This document shows positions 35,358 to 44,574 of a DNA stretch of 64,000 bases, one piece after another. The notes beneath the pieces were generated by a model that saw only the letters and a list, made by a program, of their open reading frames with translations, was not told the origin of the DNA and made no database searches. Both the position numbers and the translations under genes were made by a program. Origin of the DNA: Oribacterium asaccharolyticum ACB7 (GTDB lineage: Bacteria; Bacillota; Clostridia; Lachnospirales; Lachnospiraceae); assembly GCF_000238075.1 (NCBI RefSeq), contig NZ_JH414506.1, positions 333,141-397,140 on the forward strand, written 5' to 3'. How positions within the stretch are numbered: the first letter of the stretch is position 1; every line of letters begins with the position of its first letter.

Positions 35358-35912
35358 TTAGATTCTTTCCTTTAAAGGAAGCTCGGGGAATTGGAGGCAG
35401 TTACATTCCATAATGACCGCTATTCCATGCTCATTTTCTTTTTCTACTCCCGTCTCCGTAAAACCACATTTTCTCCAAAAGTTCCTGCTTTGCATATTTC
35501 CTTTCATATAGGCCAGCCTTACTTTTTTATAACCTTCACTTTTCCATGTAGTTAAAGCCTCTGCAATAATAGCGCTCCCTTTCCCTTTTCCGGACTCTTT
35601 ACTGTCCATCATAAACAAACCGATGAAAATCGTATCTTTTTCCGGAAAGGAGAGAATAAAGTCCATAATGGCAATTAAGCTGTCATTTTCAAAAAAGCCA
35701 ATATAGAATTTATCCTCATGGCTTTTCCCCTCCGGTAATGCTTTTAAATCATTCAGCACCGTTTCCCTACATGGCTTTGGTGGACAATACAAAAAATACA
35801 GGGGATTGCTATTCTCCAGTTTCAAAATCCCGGAGACATCCTCTTCCCCCATTTTTTTAATTTTGTATTTTGTAGACAGTTGGCTGATATTCAGCATACT
35901 TCTTTCGGACAT
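35358..35912 (-). CDS. GNAT-family N-acetyltransferase
   Basis: The protein has 184 residues. The acetyl-CoA binding region reads LFMMDSKESGKGKGSAIIAE with the Q/RxxGxG/A-type loop (KGKGSA). Downstream is RLAYMKGNMQSRNFWRKCGF, the typical GNAT C-terminal half. The acceptor is unknown. Its leader GAGGTAAAGTAGAA before the ATG is shared with the gene at 52756-53151, another sign of cassette exchange. Confidence 0.85.
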   Translation of the reverse strand: MSERSMLNISQLSTKYKIKKMGEEDVSGILKLENSNPLYFLYCPPKPCRETVLNDLKALPEGKSHEDKFYIGFFENDSLIAIMDFILSFPEKDTIFIGLFMMDSKESGKGKGSAIIAEALTTWKSEGYKKVRLAYMKGNMQSRNFWRKCGFTETGVEKENEHGIAVIMECNCLQFPELPLKERI

Positions 35913-35943
35913 TTCTACTTTACCTCATTATGCACGTATGATC

Positions 35944-36573
35944 TTAATTCTTCTTGATAACTTTACTTGCCAAGTGATAAACCTGTTTTATCTCTTTACT
36001 ATCCAAAGACCAGCTCTCTACTTCTTTACGAATAAAATCCGGAAATTTCTTACTGATATCTCGTAAAGCATTGCCCACGGACTTTCGTACATATTCACTG
36101 GGATCCTCTTTTAAAGCAGCTAAGTGCCGAATGGCTTCTTCCGGGTGGTCTTTAAAATAGGCTCTGCTTGTCCAGATTCTTAGCCCTTCCGTAACGGCTC
36201 TTCGGGCGTTCGGCTCAGGACTTTGTAGCCATTCCGTAATCGTAGGGAGGGCTTTTTCCATTCCGATTTTTTTACAATAGGTATCAAAGGACTTCGCTAA
36301 AATCTCCTGCACTCTCCAGTTCTCATCCTTTGTAATTTCTTCCTTCATAAAATGGAGGATTTCTTCATCCTCAGATAAGTAGCCAAAAAGAAATACCCCA
36401 TACATTCTCACTTGATAAACAGGAGATTGATAAGCTGCAAATGCCAAAGTCTTGCAATAAGCAAAATCATGAGATTGAAAATCCTGTAAAGCTCTACTTT
36501 CTTCCGGCTTGAAACCATTTTCTACCGAAGATAATTCCTGTTCTAATGCGGCAATATATTCCTTCAAATCCAC
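35944..36573 (-). CDS. AlkD-like DNA alkylation repair / HEAT-repeat protein
   Basis: A 209-residue all-helical protein. RRAVTEGLRIWTSRAYFKDH followed by LAALKEDPSEYVRKSVGNAL is typical of the PF08713 (AlkD-type DNA glycosylase) family. Such proteins bind DNA in a HEAT-repeat groove and remove bulky or alkylated bases. The usual catalytic Asp could be D112 or a neighbour but cannot be fixed by eye. It is the intact parent form of the fragments at 32673-32873 and 47131-47245. Confidence 0.78.
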   Translation of the reverse strand: MDLKEYIAALEQELSSVENGFKPEESRALQDFQSHDFAYCKTLAFAAYQSPVYQVRMYGVFLFGYLSEDEEILHFMKEEITKDENWRVQEILAKSFDTYCKKIGMEKALPTITEWLQSPEPNARRAVTEGLRIWTSRAYFKDHPEEAIRHLAALKEDPSEYVRKSVGNALRDISKKFPDFIRKEVESWSLDSKEIKQVYHLASKVIKKN

Positions 36574-36653
36574 TCACCTCCTTAAGAGATTTTGCTCTGC
36601 CCTTTTCTATTTTGCACTGACAAATCTCACTCAAAAAGCTCCGTCAATTCTGT

Positions 36654-37031
36654 TTATCTTCTTTTTCCGTTTTCATCAAAATTTTTCTTTAATTCGCTTT
36701 CGGTTGGAACTATCGCTCCGATTAAGGGGAGCATCTGCAACATCGTGATAATACCGCCAACCGTCCCCACGGTTCCCGGTCCTTTCCCAAACACAATGGC
36801 TATGGCAATCACGGAGAGAGGGGCTGAAATCAGTCCACAAAGATACCATACTTTCCCAAAATATTGATTCGCAAATCTCCATGTTTCCTCATTCATCATT
36901 GACCTTTTTGTTCGGTATCCGTATACATAATTAATTTCTTTCGGTGTTTTCCTGAAAAGTAGCCACCCGAAGAAAATCATAGTTAACGGAATAAGTAAAA
37001 CCATAATGAGCATGAATATCCAGAATCCCAT
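36654..37031 (-). CDS. SdpI-family membrane protein
   Basis: The protein has 125 residues. The start is the ATG at 37031, eight bases after GGAGG. Three membrane helices and the family motif INYVYGYRTKRSMMNEETWR with ANQYFGK identify SdpI. In Bacillus subtilis, SdpI gives immunity to the killing peptide SdpC and holds the regulator SdpR. No SdpC or SdpR gene is seen, so it probably acts as stand-alone protection. Confidence 0.85.
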   Translation of the reverse strand: MGFWIFMLIMVLLIPLTMIFFGWLLFRKTPKEINYVYGYRTKRSMMNEETWRFANQYFGKVWYLCGLISAPLSVIAIAIVFGKGPGTVGTVGGIITMLQMLPLIGAIVPTESELKKNFDENGKRR

Positions 37032-37057
37032 TTGAAATTCCTCCATTACTTTTACTT

Positions 37058-37963
37058 CTAAAGCATTGATTCAGCCTCAGTTATATTTATAACATTTTCC
37101 ATGTACTCATAAAATTTCTTGTGTAATTCTCTCATTTCATCCGGTGCATTTATCGAATGTTGATACATGAACTTTTCGCCGAAAGTACTTCTATATACAA
37201 ACGACATAATAAAAGTCAATATCGGCAGCGGCACAAACAAAAAAATATTCATTTTCCATGGGGATAACTTGCCGCAGTTTTTCCTCACAAATTGGAGGTT
37301 TCGTTTTAGAGCTTTTGCTACCTTACGCATAATCTTTTGTTCATAACCGGTTTTTGCGGGATTATCCGCTTCATAATATGCATCTGCAATAGGAACTACC
37401 ATTGCAAGATGACAAAGCTGCCAAATGTGCATATCTTTCACTATCTGATATGGAATAGACGATTGCTTAAAAATCAAAGAAAGGCGTCTTACTCTATCCG
37501 TTCTCATTCCGGAAATCTCTGCAAAAGTAGTCGGTTGAATGATTTTCGGAGTAAGCGAGGCATCCAATACATCATCCTTAATCCTTCCTCCTGCGCCCGG
37601 AAATGCCGGAAGGATTTTGCCTTTCCCACAAATCTTCTCCCATTCATTGTAGTCATCCATAGAATTTGTCATTGTTACAATGCATTTGCTTTTATTGGTT
37701 TTCAGTTCCTCAAGTGCCTGATATAACTGATTTTCTCTGACTGTCAAGAATATAAAATCGTATTCGTCATCATCTTTGAGTTCAGACAATACAGAAACAT
37801 TTGCTTTTGTAAGTTTTTCTCTTTTCAAATAAAGAAGCCCCTTTTTCTTGAGCGTTTCCAGTCTGGCTCCTCTTGCATAAACAGTAGTATCAAAACCCGC
37901 TTCGGCAAAAAGCGAGGCATACAGCGAGCCTATCACTCCCGGACCAAATATGAGTAATCTCAC
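37058..37963 (-). CDS. Ketopantoate reductase-like NAD(P)-binding protein
   Basis: The protein has 301 residues. The N-terminus LLIFGPGVIGSLYASLFAEA is the ApbA/PanE-type Rossmann start with a GxGxxG variant (GPGVIG). The body contains FLTVRENQLYQALEEL and VTMTNSMDDYNEWEK as in that family, but the C-terminal catalytic domain is divergent and ends with a membrane-like segment (FLFVPLPILTFIMSFV). A true role in pantothenate synthesis is doubtful; a reductase of unknown substrate is the safer call. Confidence 0.75.
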   Translation of the reverse strand: MRLLIFGPGVIGSLYASLFAEAGFDTTVYARGARLETLKKKGLLYLKREKLTKANVSVLSELKDDDEYDFIFLTVRENQLYQALEELKTNKSKCIVTMTNSMDDYNEWEKICGKGKILPAFPGAGGRIKDDVLDASLTPKIIQPTTFAEISGMRTDRVRRLSLIFKQSSIPYQIVKDMHIWQLCHLAMVVPIADAYYEADNPAKTGYEQKIMRKVAKALKRNLQFVRKNCGKLSPWKMNIFLFVPLPILTFIMSFVYRSTFGEKFMYQHSINAPDEMRELHKKFYEYMENVINITEAESML

Positions 37964-38179
37964 TTACAGACTCCTTTCTGTCCCATACAAGATATCCGCC
38001 CATCATGGATTTTATGGCAATATCACCTGATACGGGAAAGGCCTCACGAACAAATCCAATTTCAAAGTCTATAATAACACGGTGAATCCTCCTTTTGCCA
38101 CCGTGCTCAAAGCAAGTAATCGTAAATTTCCACCGAGTTCCAGCATAAAAAAGGAAATGGCGGCTTGAAATAGTTTCAT
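37964..38179 (-). pseudogene. Short open frame and GyrI-like remnant after locus C
   Basis: Right after the last locus C gene there is GGAGAAGG and an ATG at 38179, opening a 36-codon frame (MKLFQAAISFFMLELGGNLR and so on) that stops at 38069. Past the stop, another frame reads FEIGFVREAFPVSGDIAIKS and MMGGYLVWD, similar in style to the effector-binding part of GyrI/AraC proteins. It seems to be two gene ends joined by deletion. Product and function are unknown. Confidence 0.35.
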
Positions 38180-38198
38180 TTTAACCTTCTCCTTCACA

Positions 38199-39935
38199 CT
38201 AATTGGCAATCTTCCAAATAGTTGCTTTATTTTTCATGCTTATCAAGGTTTTATACAAACCTCCCTGCTTCATCAGTCCTTCATGATTTCCTCGTTGTTC
38301 TATTTTCCCGTTATGTAAAACTAAAATCTGATCGGCGTTTCGTATGGTAGAAAGCCTATGAGCAATCATAATAATGGTCTTATTCTTTGTCAGTTCTTCA
38401 ATGGCAGCCTTTAGCTTATCTTCATTTTCCGGATCAATATTTGCTGTGGCTTCGTCAAAAATGACAATCGGGGCATCTTTTAACATAGCTCTGGCAATGG
38501 AAATTCTCTGTTTTTGTCCTCCGGAAAGAGTGGCTCCGCCTTCTCCAATCAACGTATCGTAACCATTTGGCAAGGCTTCTATAAAATCATGACACATCGC
38601 CTTTTTAGCAGCTTCTATGACCTCTTCTCTTGTGGCACTTGGCACACCGAACTTGATATTATTTTCAATCGTATCCTCAAAGAGATATACATTCTGGAAT
38701 ACCATAGCGATATGACTCATCAGATTGGGCAGGGTATACTCTTTAATGTTTTTGCCTCCCATTAAGATTTCTCCTGCGTTTACATCCCAAAATCTTGCAA
38801 TCAGATTGCAAAAGGTCGTCTTTCCGCTTCCGGACGGACCAACAATGGCGGTCATAGTGTTCTTCTTCATCTCACAGGAAATATGATCTAAAATTGTCTT
38901 TTCATCATAAGCGAAAGAAACATCTTTAAATTCAATATCCGGGTGACGGATTGGGCTTGTTTCAGCTCCTTCTTTTATTTCCGGAATCTTTTCCAAATAT
39001 TTCAAGCTGTCGATGGAGTTCTCTGCAATTCTCAGTATCGCCATAGAGCTTCCTGCCGCTTTAATTCCTTCAAAAATAATAAATCCGGCAATCATAGACA
39101 TAATCGCATCTGCCAAAAGCATATCTCCTTCAATGTAATACTTGGCAGATAAAATAATAATAGCGGCAATACTGATTCCAAGAACAATTCGCTGTAAGGC
39201 GATATATGGCGTCATGGTTTTTTCCAGTTTCATTGTAATATTGCAGTTTTCTTCAAACGCATTACTCAGTTCTTTATTATTCTTGCCGCCTAAATTGTAT
39301 GATTTAATCACCTGCATTCCTTGTACGGTTTCCAGTACCTGTTTTGTCAAATGTGTTTGAGCAATACCGATTTCGCTTGCATTTTCTCTTGACTTTTTTT
39401 CCATAAAACAGGTGACCATAAAAAATGCAAAGATACCCAAAAATGCGGTAATTCCTACCATTATGTGCAAATAAAATAAGGCTAAGGCAAAGACGAAAGT
39501 ATTGAGTAATCCGCCTAAAACAAGCACAAGTAACATTGGTACCTGCATTTCAATCTGGCTGAGAATGGTGGTACTCATTGTTGTAATCTTTCCTAAACTG
39601 AATTCACTGAAAAATCCCATCGGTACTCTTTTCAGCTTGTTTCCGATACGGATTCTTTTATCCGCCGCCATAAAATAGCCGGCATGCGTTTGCTCCAGTT
39701 GAGATATATATTGTGTAATAATCTTTCCGACTAAGCTGACAAGAAGAATCCCTAAGACAATGGCTATATCCTTCATGGAAAGAGTTTCGTCAAATATTTT
39801 AACGAGAACATAATACACACCGCCCATTTGCATTGCATTAAATGCCGCACAAAGGAAACCGACAATAATGGACTTTTGTATATTCGGCTGTTCCTTTTCC
39901 GCAAAGTTCCATATTTTCTTAAATACTGTAATCAT
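38199..39935 (-). CDS. Exporter-fold ABC half-transporter, locus C, second
   Basis: The protein has 578 residues: a membrane domain (about 1-310), then an ATPase with GPSGSGKTT, LSGGQKQR and FDEATANIDPENE. It is closest in the window to the locus A protein at 8445-10169 (compare GFFSEFSLGKITTM with GYFSEKNLGTIQAV). It should dimerise with the upstream neighbour. It begins MITVFKKIWNFAEKEQPN after GGGAG, four bases past the preceding stop, and is the last complete gene of locus C. Confidence 0.87.
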   Translation of the reverse strand: MITVFKKIWNFAEKEQPNIQKSIIVGFLCAAFNAMQMGGVYYVLVKIFDETLSMKDIAIVLGILLVSLVGKIITQYISQLEQTHAGYFMAADKRIRIGNKLKRVPMGFFSEFSLGKITTMSTTILSQIEMQVPMLLVLVLGGLLNTFVFALALFYLHIMVGITAFLGIFAFFMVTCFMEKKSRENASEIGIAQTHLTKQVLETVQGMQVIKSYNLGGKNNKELSNAFEENCNITMKLEKTMTPYIALQRIVLGISIAAIIILSAKYYIEGDMLLADAIMSMIAGFIIFEGIKAAGSSMAILRIAENSIDSLKYLEKIPEIKEGAETSPIRHPDIEFKDVSFAYDEKTILDHISCEMKKNTMTAIVGPSGSGKTTFCNLIARFWDVNAGEILMGGKNIKEYTLPNLMSHIAMVFQNVYLFEDTIENNIKFGVPSATREEVIEAAKKAMCHDFIEALPNGYDTLIGEGGATLSGGQKQRISIARAMLKDAPIVIFDEATANIDPENEDKLKAAIEELTKNKTIIMIAHRLSTIRNADQILVLHNGKIEQRGNHEGLMKQGGLYKTLISMKNKATIWKIAN

Positions 39936-39939
39936 AACG

Positions 39940-41646
39940 CTACTCCCTTCCCGCAGCTTTCCATAAAGAGGAATAGACTTTTGACGTTTCTAAAAGTTCC
40001 TCATGCTGTCCACAACTTTCAATCTTCCCGTTTTCGACCACAAATATTTTATCTGCATTGACAATGGTTCTAAGCCTATGTGCAATTAAAATCAATGTTT
40101 TTCCTTTCACCAAATTACTGATGGCTTCCTGCACAATGCTTTCGTTTTCGGTATCCATATAGGAGGTGGCTTCATCTAAAATAACGATCGGTGCATTTTT
40201 CAGCATGGCTCTTGCGATAGAAATTCGTTGCTTTTCTCCTCCGGACAAATGTCCTCCGCCTTCTCCCACAATCGTGTCATACCCGGCGGATAACTCTCGG
40301 ATAAATTCATCACAACCGGATAATTTTGCCATTTCCTCTACTTCCTTATCACTTGCCGACGGTTTTCCGATTCTTATATTTTCTCTGACAGACATATCAA
40401 ATAGATAGTTGTCCTGTGATACATAAGAGATGGTTTCGGATAACTGTTCCAGCGGAATCTCTTTGATGTTTTTTCCCCCGATACTTACTTCTCCGGCATC
40501 TGCATTCCAAAAACCTGCGATCAGCTTTGTAATGGTTGACTTTCCGCCTCCTGACGGACCGACAAATGCCGTTACCTGATGTTCCCCAATCGTCAAACTG
40601 ACCCCTTCTAATACTTTCTTATCTTCCGAATAGGAAAAATCCACATTTTTCAGTTCAATATCACTACCGGATAACGAAACATTCTCTTTCCCATGCTCAA
40701 GATCAGGGGCATCCAAAATCAATCCGATTTCCTTTGTAATCGTTCCTATTCTGGACAGATCATCCATATAATTGGTCGCCGTCAATATATTTTCCACCGT
40801 TCCAAAAGAAAGTACAATGATGGTTATAAAAGTCGCTATTGTTAAGGAACCATTTAAATAGAAATAAACTCCTAACGGCAGGATTGTAAGCAAGGACATA
40901 GGTGAAATTTTTCTGTATGCAGATACACCAATCATCGTTTCTTTCATCCAATGATAATAAAATGCCGCATTTTCATGGACTGCTTCACTGTATTTCTGGT
41001 AGGAAGTTTCGCTTTGATTGAACATCTTGATGACCTCAATTCCACCAATGTATTCCACCACTGCGTTATTCATTTTCTGATTGATTTCCACCGATTGCTG
41101 ATACTTTTTCCCATAAGATGCCATCACCGATTTCATACAGAACATTCCAATCACAAGAGGAATCAAGGAAGCAAGTGCCAATCGCCAATCCAAAATAAAC
41201 ATATAAATCATCAAGAGAATCGGGGCAATGATATTGGCAGTCATTTCAGGAATAATATGTGCTAAGGTTGTTTCCATGGAATCCACCTGATCCACAATAA
41301 TATTCTTGAGCTTACCGGAAGAAATATTCATAACCTTTCCAAGGGGCATCCGAAACAGTTTTTTAGAAATTTCTTCCCTTATCTTTTTTAAGGAATAAAA
41401 CGTTGCCTGATGCGATATGGAAGTGGAAGCCGCCGCAAAGATTTCTTTCAAGACCATTGCAGCTAATATCATAAGACCGTATTGCAAATAAAATCCGAAT
41501 TCTGTGTTTTTTCCAATCAGTCCTACAATCATTTTTGCTAATACGATATATGCGGCAAGACCGGATACCACTCCTAAAACTGCCAATAGAACGGATTGAA
41601 TGTAAGTGTTCCTATATTCTTTTACATACTGTTTGATTAAATTCAT
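39940..41646 (-). CDS. Exporter-fold ABC half-transporter, locus C, first
   Basis: The protein has 568 residues, with six helices then an ATPase with GPSGGGKST, LSGGEKQR and ILDEATSYMDTENE. It resembles the locus A protein at 10170-11921 (RMPLGKVMNISSGKLKNIIV against RVPMGVMIDTPIGKFKNLIV). The paired correspondence of first with first and second with second shows that the two genes travelled as a pair. GAGGAGG lies before the ATG. It lies 30 bases after the ECF ATPase gene. Confidence 0.87.
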   Translation of the reverse strand: MNLIKQYVKEYRNTYIQSVLLAVLGVVSGLAAYIVLAKMIVGLIGKNTEFGFYLQYGLMILAAMVLKEIFAAASTSISHQATFYSLKKIREEISKKLFRMPLGKVMNISSGKLKNIIVDQVDSMETTLAHIIPEMTANIIAPILLMIYMFILDWRLALASLIPLVIGMFCMKSVMASYGKKYQQSVEINQKMNNAVVEYIGGIEVIKMFNQSETSYQKYSEAVHENAAFYYHWMKETMIGVSAYRKISPMSLLTILPLGVYFYLNGSLTIATFITIIVLSFGTVENILTATNYMDDLSRIGTITKEIGLILDAPDLEHGKENVSLSGSDIELKNVDFSYSEDKKVLEGVSLTIGEHQVTAFVGPSGGGKSTITKLIAGFWNADAGEVSIGGKNIKEIPLEQLSETISYVSQDNYLFDMSVRENIRIGKPSASDKEVEEMAKLSGCDEFIRELSAGYDTIVGEGGGHLSGGEKQRISIARAMLKNAPIVILDEATSYMDTENESIVQEAISNLVKGKTLILIAHRLRTIVNADKIFVVENGKIESCGQHEELLETSKVYSSLWKAAGRE

Positions 41647-41676
41647 AATCTGAATCCTCCTCTTATACCAAAAAAT

Positions 41677-43122
41677 TTATCCTATGGAAGCAAATAAAAA
41701 ATCCGATATTTCAGCTTCATTTCCTTTTACAGCTATCTTTTTATAAGTCTTGTCATCCAGCATCAGCACCGTATTACACACCTCAAAGAGAAGTTCTAAA
41801 TCATGGGTAATAATAACCACCGGTCTCTTGGCGGCATATCTTCTTATCATAGCTCCTATTTCTTTCATTCTCTTATAATCAAGCCCTGAAGTCGGCTCGT
41901 CCAATATAATGATTTTTCTTTCACTTAAAAAGGCAGTAGCAAGTGCAAGCCTTTGCTTTTGCCCACCGGAAAGTTCTTGTGGGTGATCCATTTTTTTATC
42001 CCACAAATCAATCGCATGAATATAGGTAGTGACTTCTTTTAAGTATTCACTATCTTTCACTTTATTTTTAGGAATCAGTTCATTTTCCACCGTATCAAAA
42101 AAAATTTGATAATCCACATCCTGCATCATATAGTATGATTGCTTCAATCTTTCTTTCGTTGTTTTTCCATAGCTTATTTTCCCTTTATTTTTAATTAAAC
42201 CCGCTAAAGTTCTTCCTAACGTTGTTTTTCCAATTCCATTTTCCCCGATGATTGCCATGATTTCTCCATAATGAAGATCAAAAGAAAGATTCTTTATGAG
42301 TTCCTGTTTTCGTATATCAATATTTAAATCTACGATCTCGGCAACCTTTTCTTGCTCTTCATCCGAGTTTTGTGCTTTCAAAGACTGATAACGGATTGCT
42401 CGCAATCCATATTTTTTACAGTCATCCTCTGTGAGTTCTCCTTGAGAAAACACCCTCTCGATTGTCCCGTCTTTCATATAGATTAACCGGTCATATAAAT
42501 CATTCAAAAAAAACAATCGATGTTCCGCAATAATAATCGCCTTTCCCATTTCTTTTAAAGTGCGGACAATATCTCTAAACTGAGCAATCCCTTGATAATC
42601 CAAATTGGAGGAAGGCTCGTCAAAGAAAATAATTTTGGTATCATATAGCAAGGTAGAAGCGATTGCCACTTTTTGTTTTTGTCCGCCGGAAAGTTCTGAA
42701 AGTTTCTTTTCCATCAAATTAGAAATCCCCATTTTTTCAAAGGCTTCTTTTGTTTTTTGCTTTAATTCCTCAAGGGGCATTCCTAAGTTTTCTCCGACAA
42801 AGGCGACTTCTTCTTCCGCAATGGTAGCAAAAAACTGATCCGATGGATTTTGAAATACATTGCCGATATATTTTGCAAGCTCACCTTTTTCGTAATCCAG
42901 CAAATTTTTATCAAATAATTTTACTTCTCCGTCTAAATCACCCTCATAGTGATTGGGAATTAAGCCATTTAATATTCTTGTCAAAGTCGTTTTTCCACAT
43001 CCTGAAAGTCCTGTTATAACAATCAATTCACCCGGCTCAACACTTAAACTTAAATTTTTTAAGATAATCTCTTTGCTGTTTTTATACTTAAATTGGTTGA
43101 TTTTGACTTCTAAAATTTTCAT
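41677..43122 (-). CDS. ecfA: ECF transporter ATPase, two fused ABC domains, locus C
   Basis: The chain has 481 residues. Domain 1 carries GLSGCGKTT, LSGGQKQK and FDEPSSNLDYQ. Domain 2 carries GENGIGKTT, LSGGQKQR and LDEPTSGLDYK. Both sites appear active. It is slightly shorter than the loci A and B versions because the linker is shorter. It follows ecfT after 16 bases and precedes the ABC genes, in the S-T-A-ABC-ABC order of locus B. Confidence 0.9.
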   Translation of the reverse strand: MKILEVKINQFKYKNSKEIILKNLSLSVEPGELIVITGLSGCGKTTLTRILNGLIPNHYEGDLDGEVKLFDKNLLDYEKGELAKYIGNVFQNPSDQFFATIAEEEVAFVGENLGMPLEELKQKTKEAFEKMGISNLMEKKLSELSGGQKQKVAIASTLLYDTKIIFFDEPSSNLDYQGIAQFRDIVRTLKEMGKAIIIAEHRLFFLNDLYDRLIYMKDGTIERVFSQGELTEDDCKKYGLRAIRYQSLKAQNSDEEQEKVAEIVDLNIDIRKQELIKNLSFDLHYGEIMAIIGENGIGKTTLGRTLAGLIKNKGKISYGKTTKERLKQSYYMMQDVDYQIFFDTVENELIPKNKVKDSEYLKEVTTYIHAIDLWDKKMDHPQELSGGQKQRLALATAFLSERKIIILDEPTSGLDYKRMKEIGAMIRRYAAKRPVVIITHDLELLFEVCNTVLMLDDKTYKKIAVKGNEAEISDFLFASIG

Positions 43123-43138
43123 TCACAATCCTCTGCAT

Positions 43139-43819
43139 CTAAAACAATCTCCACACTAAATAAAAAGCAACAACCAAACAAATCAAGTCAAAAATATTAT
43201 ATTTAGTTGGATTGTAACTTGTTTTTTTTATTTCATACTCTGCACCTTTTGAAATAATGGAAGATGTTAAAGTTTCGCTTACATGAAGACACTTATACAT
43301 CAATGGAATAAGATAAAGTTCAAATGAACGGACAGGATGTACGAGGCTTATTCTTAAGTCCCTTACTTTCATACCATTTCGTATTTCTTTAATCCTTATT
43401 TCCATCTCACTCATAAATCTGAGTCCCGTAGTAATACTAAGGTTAAAGTCATTTGGAATTCCAATTTTCCTTAAGGAACTCATTATTGTAAGTGGAGATA
43501 AAGAAATCAGTATCCTACCTAAAACAAAAATAGGAAAAAGTTTTATTCCAATTAAAAGTAAAGCTATAAAAGATGCCACTCCAAGTCTATAAGGAAGTTT
43601 CTCCAACAAATGCAAAAGCAATAAAAGAAATAGGTACTTTACAGACATACTAAGAAATGCTTTTTTTGAATGCGTTAGTAACAAAATAAATGAAACGGAC
43701 ATCATAATGTAATAGCCAAGTTTATCAGTAATAAAAAGTGTAATGGAAAATGAAACGATGAGGATAAACAAAACTATACTATTTACTATGCAAGTCTCTT
43801 TTACTGTGTTTTTTTGCAT
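43139..43819 (-). CDS. ecfT: ECF transporter transmembrane component EcfT, locus C
   Basis: About 226 residues with five or six helices. The ATG at 43819 overlaps the S-gene stop in TGATG; a TTG one codon earlier is less likely. The coupling motifs are KVRDLRISL and ISKGAEYEI, so neither keeps the classical Ala-Arg-Gly form, and the N-terminal DPRxK motif of the A and B proteins is missing. It is therefore the most divergent EcfT of the three, yet its position makes the role clear. Confidence 0.83.
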   Translation of the reverse strand: MQKNTVKETCIVNSIVLFILIVSFSITLFITDKLGYYIMMSVSFILLLTHSKKAFLSMSVKYLFLLLLLHLLEKLPYRLGVASFIALLLIGIKLFPIFVLGRILISLSPLTIMSSLRKIGIPNDFNLSITTGLRFMSEMEIRIKEIRNGMKVRDLRISLVHPVRSFELYLIPLMYKCLHVSETLTSSIISKGAEYEIKKTSYNPTKYNIFDLICLVVAFYLVWRLF

Positions 43820-44397
43820 CAAAGTATCCCTTTCTCTTTTCTTTTTTCAAAAAATTTATTATTGATATACATTCCGAACAAACCAGCCAAAGTGACCAAA
43901 ACAATATTTACAATAATTGAAATCAACATTGCTTTAGGTGTAAAAAATGTGTACATATATTGAGCTTGCTCCGGAGAAAAAACAGTAAATACTTCCACTA
44001 ATTTTTCAGGACCTAAAACTTTAACAAAGGTCATAGCATGCATTGAAATGATAAACATTCCTGTTGCAATAGCCGCTGCAATTCGTTTATCATTTTCATA
44101 ATTTCCTATGATAAGTTCAGCCACAATGCCCGCTACTAAATTTATAATAAGCATCGGCCAATATCCCATTAGTGACCAAAAAACAGACAACAACATAAAA
44201 AAGATAAAAGCAGAAGGTTTTTTCTTGACTTTTTTTGCCATTACAACAAAGGGTGGAGCAATTACAAGTGCAGAAAAGCCGCTTGCAACATAAAGAGAAA
44301 CGGTTCCCAACATTCCTGTTCCCATTGATACAGCCATACCTAAAACAAAAGCAATAACTGTAAATACAGTGATTTGAATAATGTCTTTTAACTTCAT
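43819..44397 (-). CDS. ECF transporter S component of locus C, Trep_Strep type
   Basis: The protein has 192 residues and about six membrane segments. It starts MKLKDIIQITVFTVIAFVLG, with the same short LKDII/IKDLI entry into the first helix as the A and B proteins, and ends NNKFFEKRKEKGIL in place of the KKHFxKAGI motif. It has diverged strongly from the A and B versions, so a different ligand is possible. AGGAGGG precedes the ATG. It is the first gene of the locus C operon. Confidence 0.78.
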   Translation of the reverse strand: MKLKDIIQITVFTVIAFVLGMAVSMGTGMLGTVSLYVASGFSALVIAPPFVVMAKKVKKKPSAFIFFMLLSVFWSLMGYWPMLIINLVAGIVAELIIGNYENDKRIAAAIATGMFIISMHAMTFVKVLGPEKLVEVFTVFSPEQAQYMYTFFTPKAMLISIIVNIVLVTLAGLFGMYINNKFFEKRKEKGIL

Positions 44398-44429
44398 AAT
44401 AAACTTCCCTCCTAAATTCCAGTTCTATA

Positions 44430-44443
44430 TTAGTTTCAACTAA
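44430..44443 (-). promoter_or_regulatory. Palindromic operator TTAGTTTCAACTAA before locus C
   Basis: TTAGTT (44430-44435) and AACTAA (44438-44443) form a perfect inverted repeat about 35 bases before the S-gene start. It overlaps a possible minus-strand -10 box TAATAT (44426-44431). It fits the TTAG-N6-CTAA pattern shared with the metal operon and loci A and B. Confidence 0.5.
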
Positions 44444-44450
44444 CCCTGAT

Positions 44451-44485
44451 GAAAAAAATTAAGGCACTGGTGTACCAGTGCCTTA
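44451..44485 (-). terminator. Intrinsic terminator between the AraC gene and the locus C operon
   Basis: TAAGGCACTGGT (44460-44471) and ACCAGTGCCTTA (44474-44485) form a perfect 12-bp stem with a two-base loop. It is followed on the minus strand by AATTTTTTT, a classical terminator. It ends the AraC transcript about 90 bases after its stop, so the operon needs its own promoter downstream. Confidence 0.85.
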
Positions 44486-44574
44486 CATCACCATTTATGT
44501 TAAGTGTACCTGCAATGTTAGGAGTTCTCTATAACCAATTGGGTATTTTTTAACTCCAAAAAGACAAATTGCTC

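Noticed and set aside
37058..37963. True PanE (ketopantoate reductase) of pantothenate synthesis
   Set aside because: Only the Rossmann half is convincing; the C-terminal half differs and ends with a membrane-like segment.
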